NCBI GenBank assembly: GCA_015698045.1
Contig: BLAL01000053.1
Coordinates: 498,501-562,500 of the forward strand
Length of the DNA stretch: 64,000 bases
Direction of reading: 5' to 3'
Source of the DNA: Rhizophagus clarus
Lineage: Eukaryota; Glomeromycota; Glomeromycetes; Glomerales; Glomeraceae
The notes beneath the pieces are model-generated. The model worked only from the letters and a program-made list of their open reading frames with translations, had not been told where the DNA came from and searched no databases. Shown here piece after piece: positions 1 through 11,339 of the stretch (position 1 is the stretch's first letter; every line of letters begins with the position of its first letter). The position numbers and the translations under genes are program-made.

Positions 1-46
1 CCCGTTTTTTTATGATTCGGTTTAATCCGAATTTATATTACAAAAA

Positions 47-788
47 CCGGTTTGCGTTTAAAACGAGTGCAACCGGGTGCTCAAACCGGTTTGATATTAA
101 TGAAAATTTATTACTTAATATATTTGATCGTTTTTATACAAATTTAAAAACTAGGTTAGTAAATTTTCAAATTTACAACATATTTAATTAATGGAAGAAA
201 ATAATAAACATATTAAATTATTTTTTTTAGTAAAAACCATATATAAATAAATACAAGAAAGAATTTAAAAAAAAAGAATTTTTTTATTATTTTTCACAAT
301 AACCAAATAAATGTTTTGAGTGCTGGTTATTTCTCAACTTTATTATTTAATAAATACAAACCTAAGTTATATAGCTACTAGACTAAATTTGATAGAGGAA
401 AATATTTAAGAATATCTCCAGTAAAGTAGTCTCATCAACTGACCACCTCTTTAATAAGTCATCTTTCAATCTGATTTGTTTATGTTGCAAATAAAGTAGA
501 TCTTACACATTTCTTTCCTTATTACTTTTAAATAATTAGCGGCTGCAACCTAATCCAGATCTGGTTTGCATGTAAATCATTGTTTCATAAGTTGATAACT
601 AAATATAACCGGAAAACCAGGAACATGACTTCACTTGTGGCTAACTATTTTATTATTTATTCAATTATGATAAATTTATAATTAAATAAATATAAACCAG
701 GTGCATAAATCGGTTTCAACCAGTTTTGTAAAAACCGATTTGAAAAGGGTCAAACCCGGTTGCACCCGTTTTAAATTCAGTTTTCAAA
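47..788. mobile_element. Inverted-repeat (TIR) element, degenerate
   Basis: Imperfect inverted arms lie at about 47-102 and 733-788. Both contain the core cccggttgca(c/t)(t/c)cgtttta plus repeated accggttt motifs, read in opposite directions. The ~630 bp between them is AT-rich and shows no transposase. This fits a non-autonomous DNA transposon. The left boundary may lie outside the window and I could not define a target-site duplication. The similarly accggttt-rich stretch at about 34250-34370 may be a relative. Confidence 0.45.
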
Positions 789-848
789 AATGCAATCAGT
801 TCCAAACTCTATTGTTGGAATTTCTAATCACCTTCCCACTATTTGTAG

Positions 849-2210
849 GCTGCCTTTGAGTTAGGCGTTATTTCAATTTTACTGGGTATACTTAGTTATT
901 TTTGCACAAGAAATCTCTATCTCGCTTGTTATCGGAATAGTCACAATGATAATTGTCTAATCAAAACTGTAGAAGAAGACACTCGACCTGAAATTAACGT
1001 TTCGGATGGTGAACTTATCCCTTGACCTATAATCGCAAACTATCTCAAAGCTATGATCCAACCGGATGAAAATCAGTCACGTTATTATACAATTTGTGGT
1101 GAAAACGGAACTGGGAAAACTACATTGATTAGACTTGCACCAAGAGAAGTTGGTCATGACGTTGTATACGTCGAAGTCCCTCCTGTTGCTAATGATTTTA
1201 GCGAAGCATTTGGGGATGCTATCAACTTTGCAATTGAGGAAGATGTCTCTTTTAATAATCAATTGAGCATTTTTATAATATTCAATTGGCCCTAATTCTT
1301 TCTTGATAGGCGAATCTGATGTTCTGAAGTGGGTGAGGGCCTTGAAAGCTTTTCAACATGCTGCTAAAGCGCATAAGGTCAAATATGGTAGACCTATGGT
1401 TATTGTGTATAATAACGTTAGTCGATTAGATCCAGAAATAATTAGTATCCTTCAAAATAGTGCTAAAGATAATGCTAATAGCCAAACATACATTGCAGTG
1501 TTTGTCAGCAGTGAAGGCTCAGTTCCAAAAATAATGGAAAGTAAGTATAGGCATTATTTTTTCTCTCTAAGAAATGGTGTGACTCATTGTGTAATTCCTA
1601 TTTAGATAATTCTTCCTACTCACGAGCATCTGATGAACCTATTGAAATTGGCGATCTTACTAAAAACGAGTCGATAGAATATCTAGTCAACAAGCGCAAA
1701 ATCAAAGAAGCAGCAGCAGATAGTTTATATGAGTTAGTTGATGGTCACTTTATTGATCTAGAGTTTGTTGCTGTCCAATTTTTAGCTGGACGTGTATTTA
1801 CAGGTAATAATTAATTTGAGTTTATGCAATTTTGTTTTGGATTAATCGTAAGCTCTTTTTCTGTAGATATTAAACAGGCAATCTTACGTAAAATCGAGAA
1901 GAAACTTAAAAGTGCACAAATCTGCCCAAAACAAAAATATCATGAAGTAGCATGCAAATTATCAATTCTTTATTGACAACCAAAGAAAGAGCTTGGATAT
2001 AAGAAATATTTCCAATTTTTCGATAAGGTTGAGGAAGCTGATGAAGTATTGGAAAAGAACGTGTTTGCATGCCATCCAGGTAAAAATACTGTTACATTTC
2101 AGCCCCAATCGGTGGAATTATACATTATGACAGAAGCTGATGATTTTGGTGTTAAGATAATTGATCTCACCCCTACTGACGAAGGTGATGCAACACTTCC
2201 AATCAAATAG
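849..2210 (+). pseudogene. Crinkler (CRN)-type P-loop NTPase, decayed
   Basis: A P-loop NTPase related to the ATPase region of Rhizophagus Crinkler-type effectors (family assignment recalled, not searched). In order: a hydrophobic segment encoded at 849-930; Walker A GENGTGKTT near 1100; Walker B-like MVIVYNNVSRLD near 1400; the block YIAVFVSSEGSVP near 1490; then the conserved C-terminal part with NTVTFQPQSVELY near 2090. Two good introns are visible: 1541-1605 (gtaagt...tttag) and 1804-1866 (gtaata...tgtag), and an acceptor precedes 849. It is broken by an in-frame TGA at 1023-1025, a frameshift near 1295-1303 and a TGA at 1974-1976. No N-terminal ubiquitin-like domain was found upstream. 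Confidence 0.6.
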
Positions 2211-2491
2211 ATACTATAATCCAGGAGGGATATCTTCCTATCACTGAAGAGCCTTCACATCAGCATCCATATAATTTAAAACCTCCTAGAGAAAATTATG
2301 AAAGTAAGAATCATGGTCTAGTCTCAAAAATTCCCAGTGGCGAAAATAATTTAAATCCTAATCAACATCCTAGCTGAGAACCTTCAGTAATTTCAGGAGA
2401 GCTTCCAACACCACCAATCGCACAAATAACAGATGAAATTATAGAACCAAAAGTGGAGAAAACGAGATCAAATAATTCTTTATATATATGA
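2211..2491 (+). pseudogene. Decayed Pro/Ser-rich C-terminal tail of the upstream Crinkler-like relic
   Basis: Directly after the end of the NTPase, a +1 frame stays open for about 55 codons, rich in Pro, Glu and Asn (EGYLPITEEPSHQHPYN). It stops at a TGA near 2375 and continues as GELPTPPIAQITDEIIEPK before further stops. The composition is coding-like and unlike the surrounding AT-rich DNA, so I read it as an out-of-frame tail of the same gene. Function unknown. Confidence 0.3.
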
Positions 2492-2641
2492 AAGTCAATT
2501 TTTTTAATGCTTATTAGAAAGTAACATAACAATCAATATGTATTTTGATAAAAAAAAAAATAAATATATTAAAAGAAGGTTGTAAAATAAAAGCGCAATG
2601 CACAGCATATTAGAAATCCGAAGTGAAAACTTATTATTATA

Positions 2642-3340
2642 TTGTTTTGTAAAGTTTTAGGGCCACTGCTCAGAGTCGGTTCCCTCGAGGGCTCTGCATG
2701 GACTGCAAAAAGCCTGAAAACATCATGTCACCTTATGCTCCCGCATAGTGTTATTGAAGTTTCAGAAGCTGAAATTGATGCCTCCGTGTGTAATGTGCAA
2801 ATGAATGATGAAACGAATGAGCTTTGCAAAAAAAGTCAACCCATGGTAGTTGACACAATTAATAAACCCAGCCGAGCAGCCTCACTTGGATGTAAGCTTC
2901 AAGATCAAGATCAAGACGATGATATCGATTATGTGAAAGAACTTGTATGTTATATTGAAGAAGTTAGTAATTATGGATTTGAACATATCATTGTCATTGG
3001 CGACTACATTGGACTTCTTTTTATGGACTGCTTCGGCCGCGTGTTTGATTTAGATGCTATGGGCGTTATGGTTACGTGGTTACTATTCGTTTTAAAATGG
3101 TGGAAAGAAAGGCACAGGGACTTATGAATGATCTGGGAGCGTCATGGATTTTTATAGTTCGTGAAGGGATTGTTGTTTAAACTAAGAGCGATATGTGCGA
3201 ATTTTGCTTTTTTTTTGTATATCTTGAGATTTATCATATTTATTTCTTCCAGACACACCATATAATCAAAATAACTTTCCTGTCGAAAAAACCAAAAAAA
3301 AGCTTAAGAAAAAAAGCTCAAGAAAGAAACATCATCATTG
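2642..3340 (+). pseudogene. Unidentified gene, frameshifted, with lysine-rich C-terminal exon
   Basis: An open frame at 2642-3127 encodes about 160 residues with an acidic middle (QDQDDD near 2905) and the coding-like segment EHIIVIGDYIGLLFMDCFGR. From about 3060 a different frame looks more coding (GYVVTIRFKMVERKAQGLM) until a TAA near 3178, so a frameshift is likely. After a plausible acceptor (tttcttccag, near 3251) a last exon encodes a basic tail with KKKLKKKSSRKKHHH and ends at TGA near 3340. I do not recognise the family. The acidic stretch and basic tail suggest a nuclear or nucleic-acid-binding protein, which is a guess. The 5' end is undefined. Confidence 0.35.
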
Positions 3341-3479
3341 ATTTGGATTTCTTGATTGTATTTGTGTTACCTTTGATTAATTTTTCTTTACGTATACAAA
3401 ATCAAAGTTTTATTTTAAAACGTTATGATAATGAGAATAGGTGTATTGGCAGACATAGTGGACATTAGGCGTCGTAAAA

Positions 3480-6450
3480 AAGCGATTAGTATCTTTGTAA
3501 TGAGTGCAATAAACATAATTTATTATTTTTTCGAATAAGATAAAACTAAGCTATATTTTTCTAGAGCGAATAAACATATTAATTAGTAATTAATTATCTT
3601 TAGCTAATCGTAATTAATAAAAATTTCAATCAATCTTTAATAGTAAAAAAAAAAAAAATAATAATAATAAATTGAATATTAATCATGACGTCTCAACCTT
3701 GTTTTACATGAACAATCCTTGTAAAAAAGAATGTTTACTTCTAATATTGGAAAGAAATAAATATATATAATATCTCAACTAAATAATCTCAAGAATCATT
3801 TTGAATATATTACTCTCTAAATACGTGTACTATGTTGATGCAATGATGGAAGAGATTATTATTATGTTATGACTTATGAAATCAAATGTGTCGTAGATTT
3901 CTAAGGGAAAATTGGGAATACATTAATAGTTGAAAGCGAAACCTAATTAATATCAATAAATTTGTTTAGGATATTTCACAAAATCATATTTTATTTATTA
4001 TATTTACTCCAAGTTTATTAATTGATGGACAAAATTTACTGCATTCATAGGATTATGTGTTGAACTTTCGTAGAATGGCTATAAATCCTAGGACCTAAAG
4101 ATCGTGTCCAAAATTTATGCCGATTTTTAATATGAATTGTAAATGACTTCTCAAATTAAAACAAAATAAAGAAAAATAATAAAATATAGTTACCGGAGAT
4201 AATTCACTATTATAAAGTGTTATATCTGTACATCTGGCAGCTTTCAAGCATAGAGTTCCAAGCTTGTATTTCATAATCATTAAATTAAATATAAATCTGT
4301 TGCTTAAACAATTATATACATTATTGGTATCTTATGACGAAATCTGTTGTACTATAAGTATTATCAATTGTATCAAATTTCGACAAAATTATTCTATTTA
4401 TATGTCTTGGATCTTGTAATCCAGAAAAGTCTTTCAAAGCTCGGCATTTATCAACGGCTTTATTGGCAACTAATGTTTCACCGAATATTAGATTATTCAC
4501 TGAAACAAATAAAATTAAAATTAGCTAACTCAATAAGATTACGTAAAAATTATAACATATGTTATGATCGGTATCTTAGTATCGTACCTTCTTTTTATGT
4601 ACTCATTTTTAAACCGAGACAGAATTGATTTTAATATTTTATTTATGTTGATGCAGAATTTCAACCTGCATCTGGATGGAGTTAAAAACAATTAAAATTT
4701 GGAAAATAAATGGATGCGAATGCCAAAAAGGCTATTGGGTTGCTACGGGATTTTTCATGTGGGTAATGCTGATAAAAGTGACCAATACTCAGTTATTTAT
4801 GTGTTTTTAGAACTTACTCATAGGACGGAGGAGAGTTTGATCCTAAAATAATAATAAAGGTAGAAATAATTGAAAATTGAATAGCAGATAACATGCAACT
4901 TAAAAATGTGAAATAATCGTCAAGAGAAAATCAGTAATAGTACCTCAATAATATAAACGTATCTGAGGGAAACTGCAGTACCAGGTATATCATTGCGAAT
5001 CCACAGGTGCCCTAAGAAAAAAAATATATTTATATATTTTTTTTTCAGCTGCATGTTTTAGTTGTTTCACGACAGTATTTTTGTACACATAACACGTGAT
5101 TGTCGAATTACATTATATACCTTTTGTTTTTGCATAAAATATATAAATCTCCGGAATTTACTTTTTCTGTTTTTCCTGTTCGGTGCTGATCGAGTTCAAA
5201 TATAATTACGTGATCACATACAGTACATGAATACACATAACGTTGACACTCCAAGTTTACTAAATTCGTTTACATAAAGAAAAAGGAGACAAAGCAGAGC
5301 TCAGTCTTTATCAAGAATATAATGATAAAGAAATTCTTTTGCAGATTCGACTGTTTTCATTCTTAACATGATATATTTTGAAAAAAAAAATACCCGATCT
5401 GTTAATTCATACAACGTGTTTATCACTTATTCGTAGGATGTCATAATCACATGATCTAGGTACGCATCAAATAAAGTCAAATAATTGGTCACCGATTGTA
5501 GAAAGTTGGTAATGTGTTGCCTCAATAATTCAAGGTTCGATGGTCGCCAAGAAAAAAAATTTTTTTATTAACATGCAAGATCGCGACAATCTCTGACATC
5601 ACTGCTTTTTACATGCAGAGTGACGAATGTGAAGAGAACGTTAATAGCGTTGATTAATGATTAAATGATCTCTTTAGATTTAAATTAAAATTTCCCAAAT
5701 TTTCTTGAATTTTCAAATTTTATAATTTTATGTTTAATTTATTTAGTTTATTTGAAACTCCTTCCTCCTTAACTTTTCATGTTAAACGAACAAATAATAG
5801 CTGCTTCAAAAGTAAATTTTAAACTATAAAATAAAATAAAAAAAATAGGAATCGTGAAATTTGAAATTTGAGTTTATATTACAAATGCAATGACCAAAAT
5901 TAAGAAGTTCTGTCCGAAATTTCGTTCTAATGATGGCATGAAAATGATCCCCACCGGAGATTTATTGGAAAAAAAAAAGATCGAAAAATCTTTTTTTTAA
6001 TTAATAGTTCAATTAGATATTTGATATCATCAATAGGATTTTGTATAGAAACATTTCCTTTCTATGGGCGTAAAAACAGCACAATGAACAATATTAATGA
6101 TGTAATTTCAAATCATGGCGTATTTGCCGATTATTTGGTCTTTGTTAAAAACTAAAGTATAAAATACTTTAAGACATATATGTATTTATTTATCTTTTTT
6201 TTTTTTTTTTTTTCCTATTAATCTATTTTGAGGTTCTTCGATTGAAACATTTTATTTTTTTTTTTTCATTACTTATTTAATTCATTTATAATGTTAATTA
6301 CGCCGAATTGATCAACTTGAAAAAATTTTTTTCGTGTACCATAATTGCGTAAATTACGTAATTGTGTATTAACGTGACACAAGCTTATAAATTCCAATTT
6401 TGGAATTTCAATAATTCCTTTTTTCTTTCTTATTGATCTTATTGACCCGA
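3480..6450. other. Intergenic, AT-rich, no gene supported
   Basis: About 3 kb with many stops in all frames and numerous A or T homopolymers. Open frames at 4095-4280 (-) and 4347-4628 (+) have amino-acid compositions typical of translated AT-rich noise. I see no tRNA, no transposon end and no conserved motif here. The T-rich tracts at about 6195-6215 and 6250-6265 lie just upstream of the kinase-fold gene. Confidence 0.5.
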
Positions 6451-6453
6451 AAA

Positions 6454-6461
6454 TATATAAA
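6454..6461 (+). promoter_or_regulatory. TATA-box candidate for the kinase-fold gene
   Basis: TATATAAA lies 59 bp before the ATG at 6513, in a fitting position for a fungal core promoter. Confidence 0.4.
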
Positions 6462-6512
6462 AAAACTCCACGAAAAAAAAAAAGTCCTATAAAATTTATC
6501 TCCTCAACGTAA

Positions 6513-8028
6513 ATGAATATGAATAAAAATAATGAAGATAAAATTTCAACAGTATCTGAAATTAATAAAATAAATATCTCTAATAAAGATTCTCATTCGA
6601 TAAATGTCGACCATAAAAATTGTTCTTATTGTAATGAACCATTTATCGAAAGATTATGGTGTAAAGAATGTGATCCTCGTCGTATAATAGAAGGATGGAC
6701 TAGTGGAAATCATGATATTGATAAATTTATCAAAGATACAATTTATAATTCAAGAAAATTTTATTTTGGTAGTTTTATTGAATGGGTGCCTTTTGATAGA
6801 TTAAAAAATGTAAAACAAATTGGTGGTGAATTTTCCAAAATATATTCTGCGACATGGATTGACGGTCAAGCAACTTATAATAAACAAGGTGATGGAAGTT
6901 GGAAAAAATTGGATCCCAAACCTATAGAAGTTGCTTTAAAAAGGTTGAATGGAGCAGAAACTATAACAAACGAAAGTTTAAATGAGGTAGATTTATGTTA
7001 TTTTACGTTTATACAAAATTTCATGTTTCACAATTAAAAATCTTTATTACATAATAACCTTATTAATTTAAGTTTTAATACTAAACAATAGATTAAAATA
7101 CATTGGGATCTTTATTCAAAGAGTAATACATTTTTAGAATTTTATGGAATAACAAAGGATCCAGAAACTAAAGAATTTATGATGATTATACAATTCGCGA
7201 ATCAAGGAAATTTGAGATATATTCTTTCAAGTAATTTTAACAATATTTTATGGAAAGAAAAGATTAATTATTTATATGGAATAATAATTGATCTTAAAAA
7301 TTTACATGAATTAGAATATTGTCATAAAAATGTTCATAGTGGAAATATATTACAAGATGATGAGGATTCTTATATTTCAAATCTTGAATCAGCTGGACCA
7401 TCAAACAAGCAAAGAACAGATAATAAAATTTTTGGAGTATTACCTTATATTGCTCCAGAAGTTTTATATGGAGAACCGTATACGTTATCCTCCGATATTT
7501 ATAGCTTTGGCGTAATTATGGCTGAAATATCATCTGAGAAACCACCTTTCTACGAAAGAAAACATGATACTAACTTAGCATCAGAAATATGTAATGGAGT
7601 CAGGCCAGAATTTGGAAATGGAACTCCTGAAATTTATAAAAAATTGGCTTACAGATGTATGAACGCGGATTCAAATCAAAGACCAACCGCTAATGAATTA
7701 CATGAATTATTATATTTCTGGAGAGAATCTATTAGTTTTTTTGGCAGGAGATATCTACAAGAAGATAGACTCGGTTATGAAGGAAAAGAAATTCAATCCA
7801 TATTTAAAAAAGCTAATAATGTTGAAGTAGACAACACCTCATATGAGATAGATGCTGATGCTATATATACTAGTAGAATTTTTACATTTAGCAATTTACC
7901 AAAGCCCGTTAATTCTTCCATTATTATTACATATCTAAATAATGATGAAAATAAAGGTATTTATATTTAAGTTTATTAGTTAATAATTAACCTGAATACT
8001 AATTTTATTTATTTAATTTATAGATTAA
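6513..8028 (+). CDS. Kinase-fold protein, predicted pseudokinase (lineage-expanded family)
   Basis: Exons 6513-6986, 7092-7956 and 8024-8028 give a 447-aa protein; the introns (105 and 67 bp) are GT-AG. If the last intron is retained, translation ends at 7970. A zinc-binding-like pair CSYC (37-40) and CKEC (50-53) opens the protein, as in the Rhizophagus kinase expansion. The kinase domain starts near residue 90: a degenerate glycine loop IGGEFSKIYSATW, lysine in VALK (K143), and an APE-type YIAPEV segment. The catalytic loop reads HKNVHSGNIL (236-245) where relatives have HRDxHSGNIL, and the DFG/DLG position reads NLE (255-257). Both aspartates needed for phosphotransfer and Mg2+ are therefore Asn. 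The frame is otherwise undamaged, so I infer a retained scaffold or regulator rather than an active kinase. Cytosolic; no signal peptide or membrane segment. Confidence 0.8.
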
Positions 8029-8029
8029 G

Positions 8030-8640
8030 GAACTTTAGTTACTTAAAGGTTGCAATTTAGAAGTAGTATTATTTATTACATAAAAAAAATATTTGTTAAT
8101 AAATGAAATATATTGTGATTCAACATTATAGACTTCATCAATTATGTAAATTCGGTTATACAATTATTTGCAATCCACAAATAACAAATATCTTTCATTC
8201 AATTTGATCAATCAATAAATTTTAATAATTACAAATAACACATATTGAAGAAAAAATTCGTCAATTATGAACCATATATGCGTAAAAATGCGGTGCAAAA
8301 ATAGCTCAAAATCATCAACAACTTACTTTCAAACTATAGCATGATAAGAATCATAATATCCTAATATTTTGATCAGTATATTTTTAATCATATTTTTCTA
8401 TGATATCTCGATGAAAAAAATCCACCGCGTGTAATGGATACAAAATTTTTTTTCACAAAAATTTTATAGAACTAAAGTTGAATTACGAGTAAAAATTAAT
8501 ACGATACTATCATCTTAAGCGATCAAGTTTTTGAGGGCGTGTGACTTTTATTTAAATATCGATTATGATGATTCACCTTACACATTATGGTGCGAATAAT
8601 GCGCTACTCATTGTACATAATTGAAGGATGCTCTGTTAAG
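8030..8640. other. Intergenic, AT-rich
   Basis: 3' flank of the pseudokinase gene. No open frame with coding composition and no repeat structure seen. Confidence 0.5.
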
Positions 8641-8659
8641 ACATGAAGATCAAGAGACT

Positions 8660-8832
8660 TGTCCTCACCACATCAAACATAGCCCATGTTTTTCAATGCT
8701 TGAACCATATCCCTCAGAAACGCCAATTAAACCTACCCATAGAGCATAGCTAGCGTCGGCAGGCATACGAGAACTTATTTCCCATGCTACACTGTCAATC
8801 AAATAAGAACCCATGTACCGTTCAAATTTCAT
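8660..8832 (-). pseudogene. Unidentified coding fragment
   Basis: On the minus strand about 55 codons are open with clearly protein-like composition, unlike the flanks: MKFERYMGSYLIDSVAWEI followed by ASYALWVGLIGVSEGYGSS, ending in TGA near 8660. A weak resemblance of the LWVGLIG block to a conserved segment of the replication factor Cdc45 occurred to me, but I cannot support it. No neighbouring exon was found, so this is probably a relic or a single exon of an unassembled gene model. Confidence 0.3.
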
Positions 8833-9207
8833 CTTTTCACTAAGTTGGTAGTTAAATTTGAAAATAATGATAAAATCATAATTTTGAAGATCTAATTTGT
8901 AAAATTCAAAGTTTCCGTTTAAAATTGTAAAACAGCAATAAATCTTTTGTTATTCACTTCTACAGCAAGAATTCCTTTCGTTTATTTAAACAGTTTCACA
9001 TATCAATTTTTAAATTATAATAAGTAAAAATAATACGCATCATTGCGGTATAAAGATAATAAAGATATCGGGCAGATATTGTAGTATTATAAAATAATTG
9101 CTGTTTCTATGTCATTTCTTCCTTTTTCCGTCTTCTTTTAGTGGTTTATTAGTTACCTTCAATATCAAGTTCTTTGCGGATTGCACAGTAGAAGTACTGA
9201 ACTGATT

Positions 9208-9700
9208 TCAAAACTCCAGAGTAAACCGGTTATTAGAGTACTCAACGACTAATGCTACTCCTGAATTTTTCATGAATTCCGATCTAAGAATATTTATCTC
9301 GCTGAAGTGCGAACTTGGCGGTGACATCATAACTATTGTATCGTTATTGTTGATTCTTGCATTAATAAAATCATTTGTGCTAGAAATTGTTAGGCCGAAT
9401 ACAGAAATTACATCATCAGAAAGGTATGTCGTTGGTGAACACGTATCGACGATAAAATGCACAAATTTAATCTTTTCTTTTATTTTGACTGTCAAAGTAC
9501 AAATAAGTCGGAAGCATCGACCATGAATAATTCCATCTACAGACTACATTACCGTCGTGTTCTTGCTTTGAGTCCGAGAGATACTTTACGTTGAGTTTAT
9601 TTGCGAAGATCTTGTGCGCAAATGTCCGTGATTAGAACATCGAAAGAAGTTGGATCGTAAGAAATATTCGTTTCAAACATTTTAAAGGATTCGGTATTTA
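9208..9700 (-). pseudogene. Retropepsin-like aspartic protease relic (DTC in place of DTG)
   Basis: The 3' part (9208-9495, about 95 residues) matches the pattern of the Rhizophagus retropepsin-like family: an active-site-like segment FIVDTCSPTTYLS, then MSPPSSHFSEINILRSEF, ending in a hydrophobic-basic tail. Upstream the same frame continues as GIIHGRCFRLICTLTVKIK but meets an in-frame TAG in about 9550-9560. A further coding-like piece, MFETNISYDPTSFDVLITDI, begins near 9680. The catalytic motif Asp-Thr-Gly reads Asp-Thr-Cys, so activity is doubtful even without the stop. It could be a retrotransposon protease relic or a domesticated copy; no reverse transcriptase is nearby. Confidence 0.45.
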
Positions 9701-9715
9701 GATAAAAGAGAAAAC

Positions 9716-9870
9716 GAAATATGTTTTTATACACGTGTAATTATATAGAAGAGAAAAAGTGAAACACAGTTAAGATAAGAAGAAATATGCTTTCATATAC
9801 GTGTAATGAAAAAGCGAAACACGGTTTAGAAGAATATTGTAAAATATATTTTTGTATACGCGTAATGATG
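9716..9870. repeat. Three degenerate direct repeats, about 65 bp unit
   Basis: The phrases gaaatatg(c/t)ttt, a(c/t)acgtgtaat and gaaacac(a/g)gtt recur three times in order, for example at about 9716, 9780 and 9840. Immediately downstream come an AATAAA near 10160 and an accattcc duplication at about 10182-10206. An LTR-like piece is possible but I found no matching second LTR. Confidence 0.4.
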
Positions 9871-9971
9871 TAAATGATGACAGTCTAGCCATGACAAATT
9901 GACTGTTGTAAAAATTTAATAAACCGCAGTATCAGGCGGAATTATAAATGATCATCATTGGAATTTCAACT

Positions 9972-9991
9972 TGATAGGCGAAAGCCTATCA
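9972..9991. other. Perfect 8-bp hairpin with GAAA tetraloop
   Basis: The sequence tgataggc-gaaa-gcctatca is a perfect stem closed by a GNRA-type tetraloop. It is conspicuous but solitary; I saw no surrounding RNA gene architecture. Confidence 0.4.
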
Positions 9992-10729
9992 TCACCAACC
10001 CTCCTGTCGGTCTTACGCGGTCTTTGGAATATTTGGAAAAGTTATCTTATTACGTAATTGACAAAATCTAAGTTTGATATTAACAGTTAATCAAATTAAT
10101 ACCAATAAAGATTCGCCCAATGGGGCTTGTATTATTTAACTCACGTATATATTGTGTGATAATAAATAAAGCCGTATCTCTGGTACCATTCCTGGCACCA
10201 TTCCCGGCTTCATTTTCAGTAGATCAAATAATGATTTTGACATCTCTGGTTTGAATCAGAGGAATTTTACCGGATGAATAAAATTAAAATAATGAATGGC
10301 ACAAAGGTAATTAAAATTTTGAGTTTACTCAACAAGACTCAATTCTCAAAGATGTTCAGAATAACTAAGTATGGGTCTTCGTAATACCAAACATATCTTA
10401 GGACAATACAGTTTTATTCGCATAATTCTTTCTTGAGCTGATCCCGTGCTTGTTGCTTAAAATTATTCTTGTCTACGATATGAAAGTATTCTATATTATC
10501 CATGCTGTTCTCCTTGCATTTCGTTTGTGAAACCATATTCAGGATAATATAATCAAGTTGTAACCCTCGAGAGTATTTAGATGTTTTTAAGAAATCCGAC
10601 TAATAATTTTCTGATGGGGGTCTGAGATGGTTAGTTAAAATTTCACGACATATACTTTCACGATTTTTTTGACAAAAAGGACATCATGAGCCATGATATT
10701 TTGCATTAGCAAATGTGTCATGACCTTTA

Positions 10730-11330
10730 AAGCAACTCCATACTATCCCGATTAAATGGATTTGAAAAGTAGTTAGAGGAGCGTGAGGCTTTGTTAAAGC
10801 AGAAGGAAAATAATATTAAAATACTATTAAGATCCAGGCGTAAGATGAATATGATATTCTTAAGGCTGAACTAGAGAATAAGTATAATAAATGCATGATA
10901 AATATAAAATAGACGACTTATTCATTTAAGCATCAATTAGAAAACCAGCATATTTATCGCCCTGCTGAGTTAGAGAAGCAATATAAATCTCGTATCTTTG
11001 CTTTGCTGAGAAAGATAAAGAGATTGCATTGGCAAGTTATTTTCTACTGTTCTCAGCTTAAAAATGAAAAGAAGGATTTAAAAAAATCAGCTAAGCGTAA
11101 ATATAAAGATTTGGAGGATGTTATCTTTACTAAAGACCAACTCTTAATGATCATGTGATTTCTTTTAATCCTCGTGCTGGGAGGACAATCCTTTATATAT
11201 GAGTATATCAATGACTTAATATGACATAAACTATGATTGGTCCGGATAATTATGGCAAAAAATCAACTATTAAACGCCATTACGCAGCATGCGATTGGAA
11301 TTTTGACCTTTATTAATATTTGGAAGGATG
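10730..11330 (+). pseudogene. Decayed coiled-coil protein gene
   Basis: A frame free of stops from 10913 to the TGA at 11156-11158 encodes about 81 residues rich in Lys, Leu and Gln (ELEKQYKSRIFALLRKIKR, KNEKKDLKKSAKRKYKDLED) and without an ATG. Upstream, EEREALLKQKENNIK appears in another frame after a TAG. Downstream the frames continue coding-like (MIGPDNYGKKSTIKRHYAACDW) to about 11320, shifted again. The pattern is heptad-like and fits a long coiled coil. I do not recognise the family. Several stops and frame changes make it a relic. Confidence 0.4.
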
Positions 11331-11339
11331 AGTATGTTT

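Noticed and set aside
4826..4845. gagagtttgatcct resembles the start of bacterial 16S rRNA
   Set aside because: The match stops after 14 nt and no rRNA sequence follows; chance similarity.
10140..10210. LTR end with primer-binding site (tggtaccattcc)
   Set aside because: The sequence does not match a tRNA 3' end I can name and no second LTR was found.
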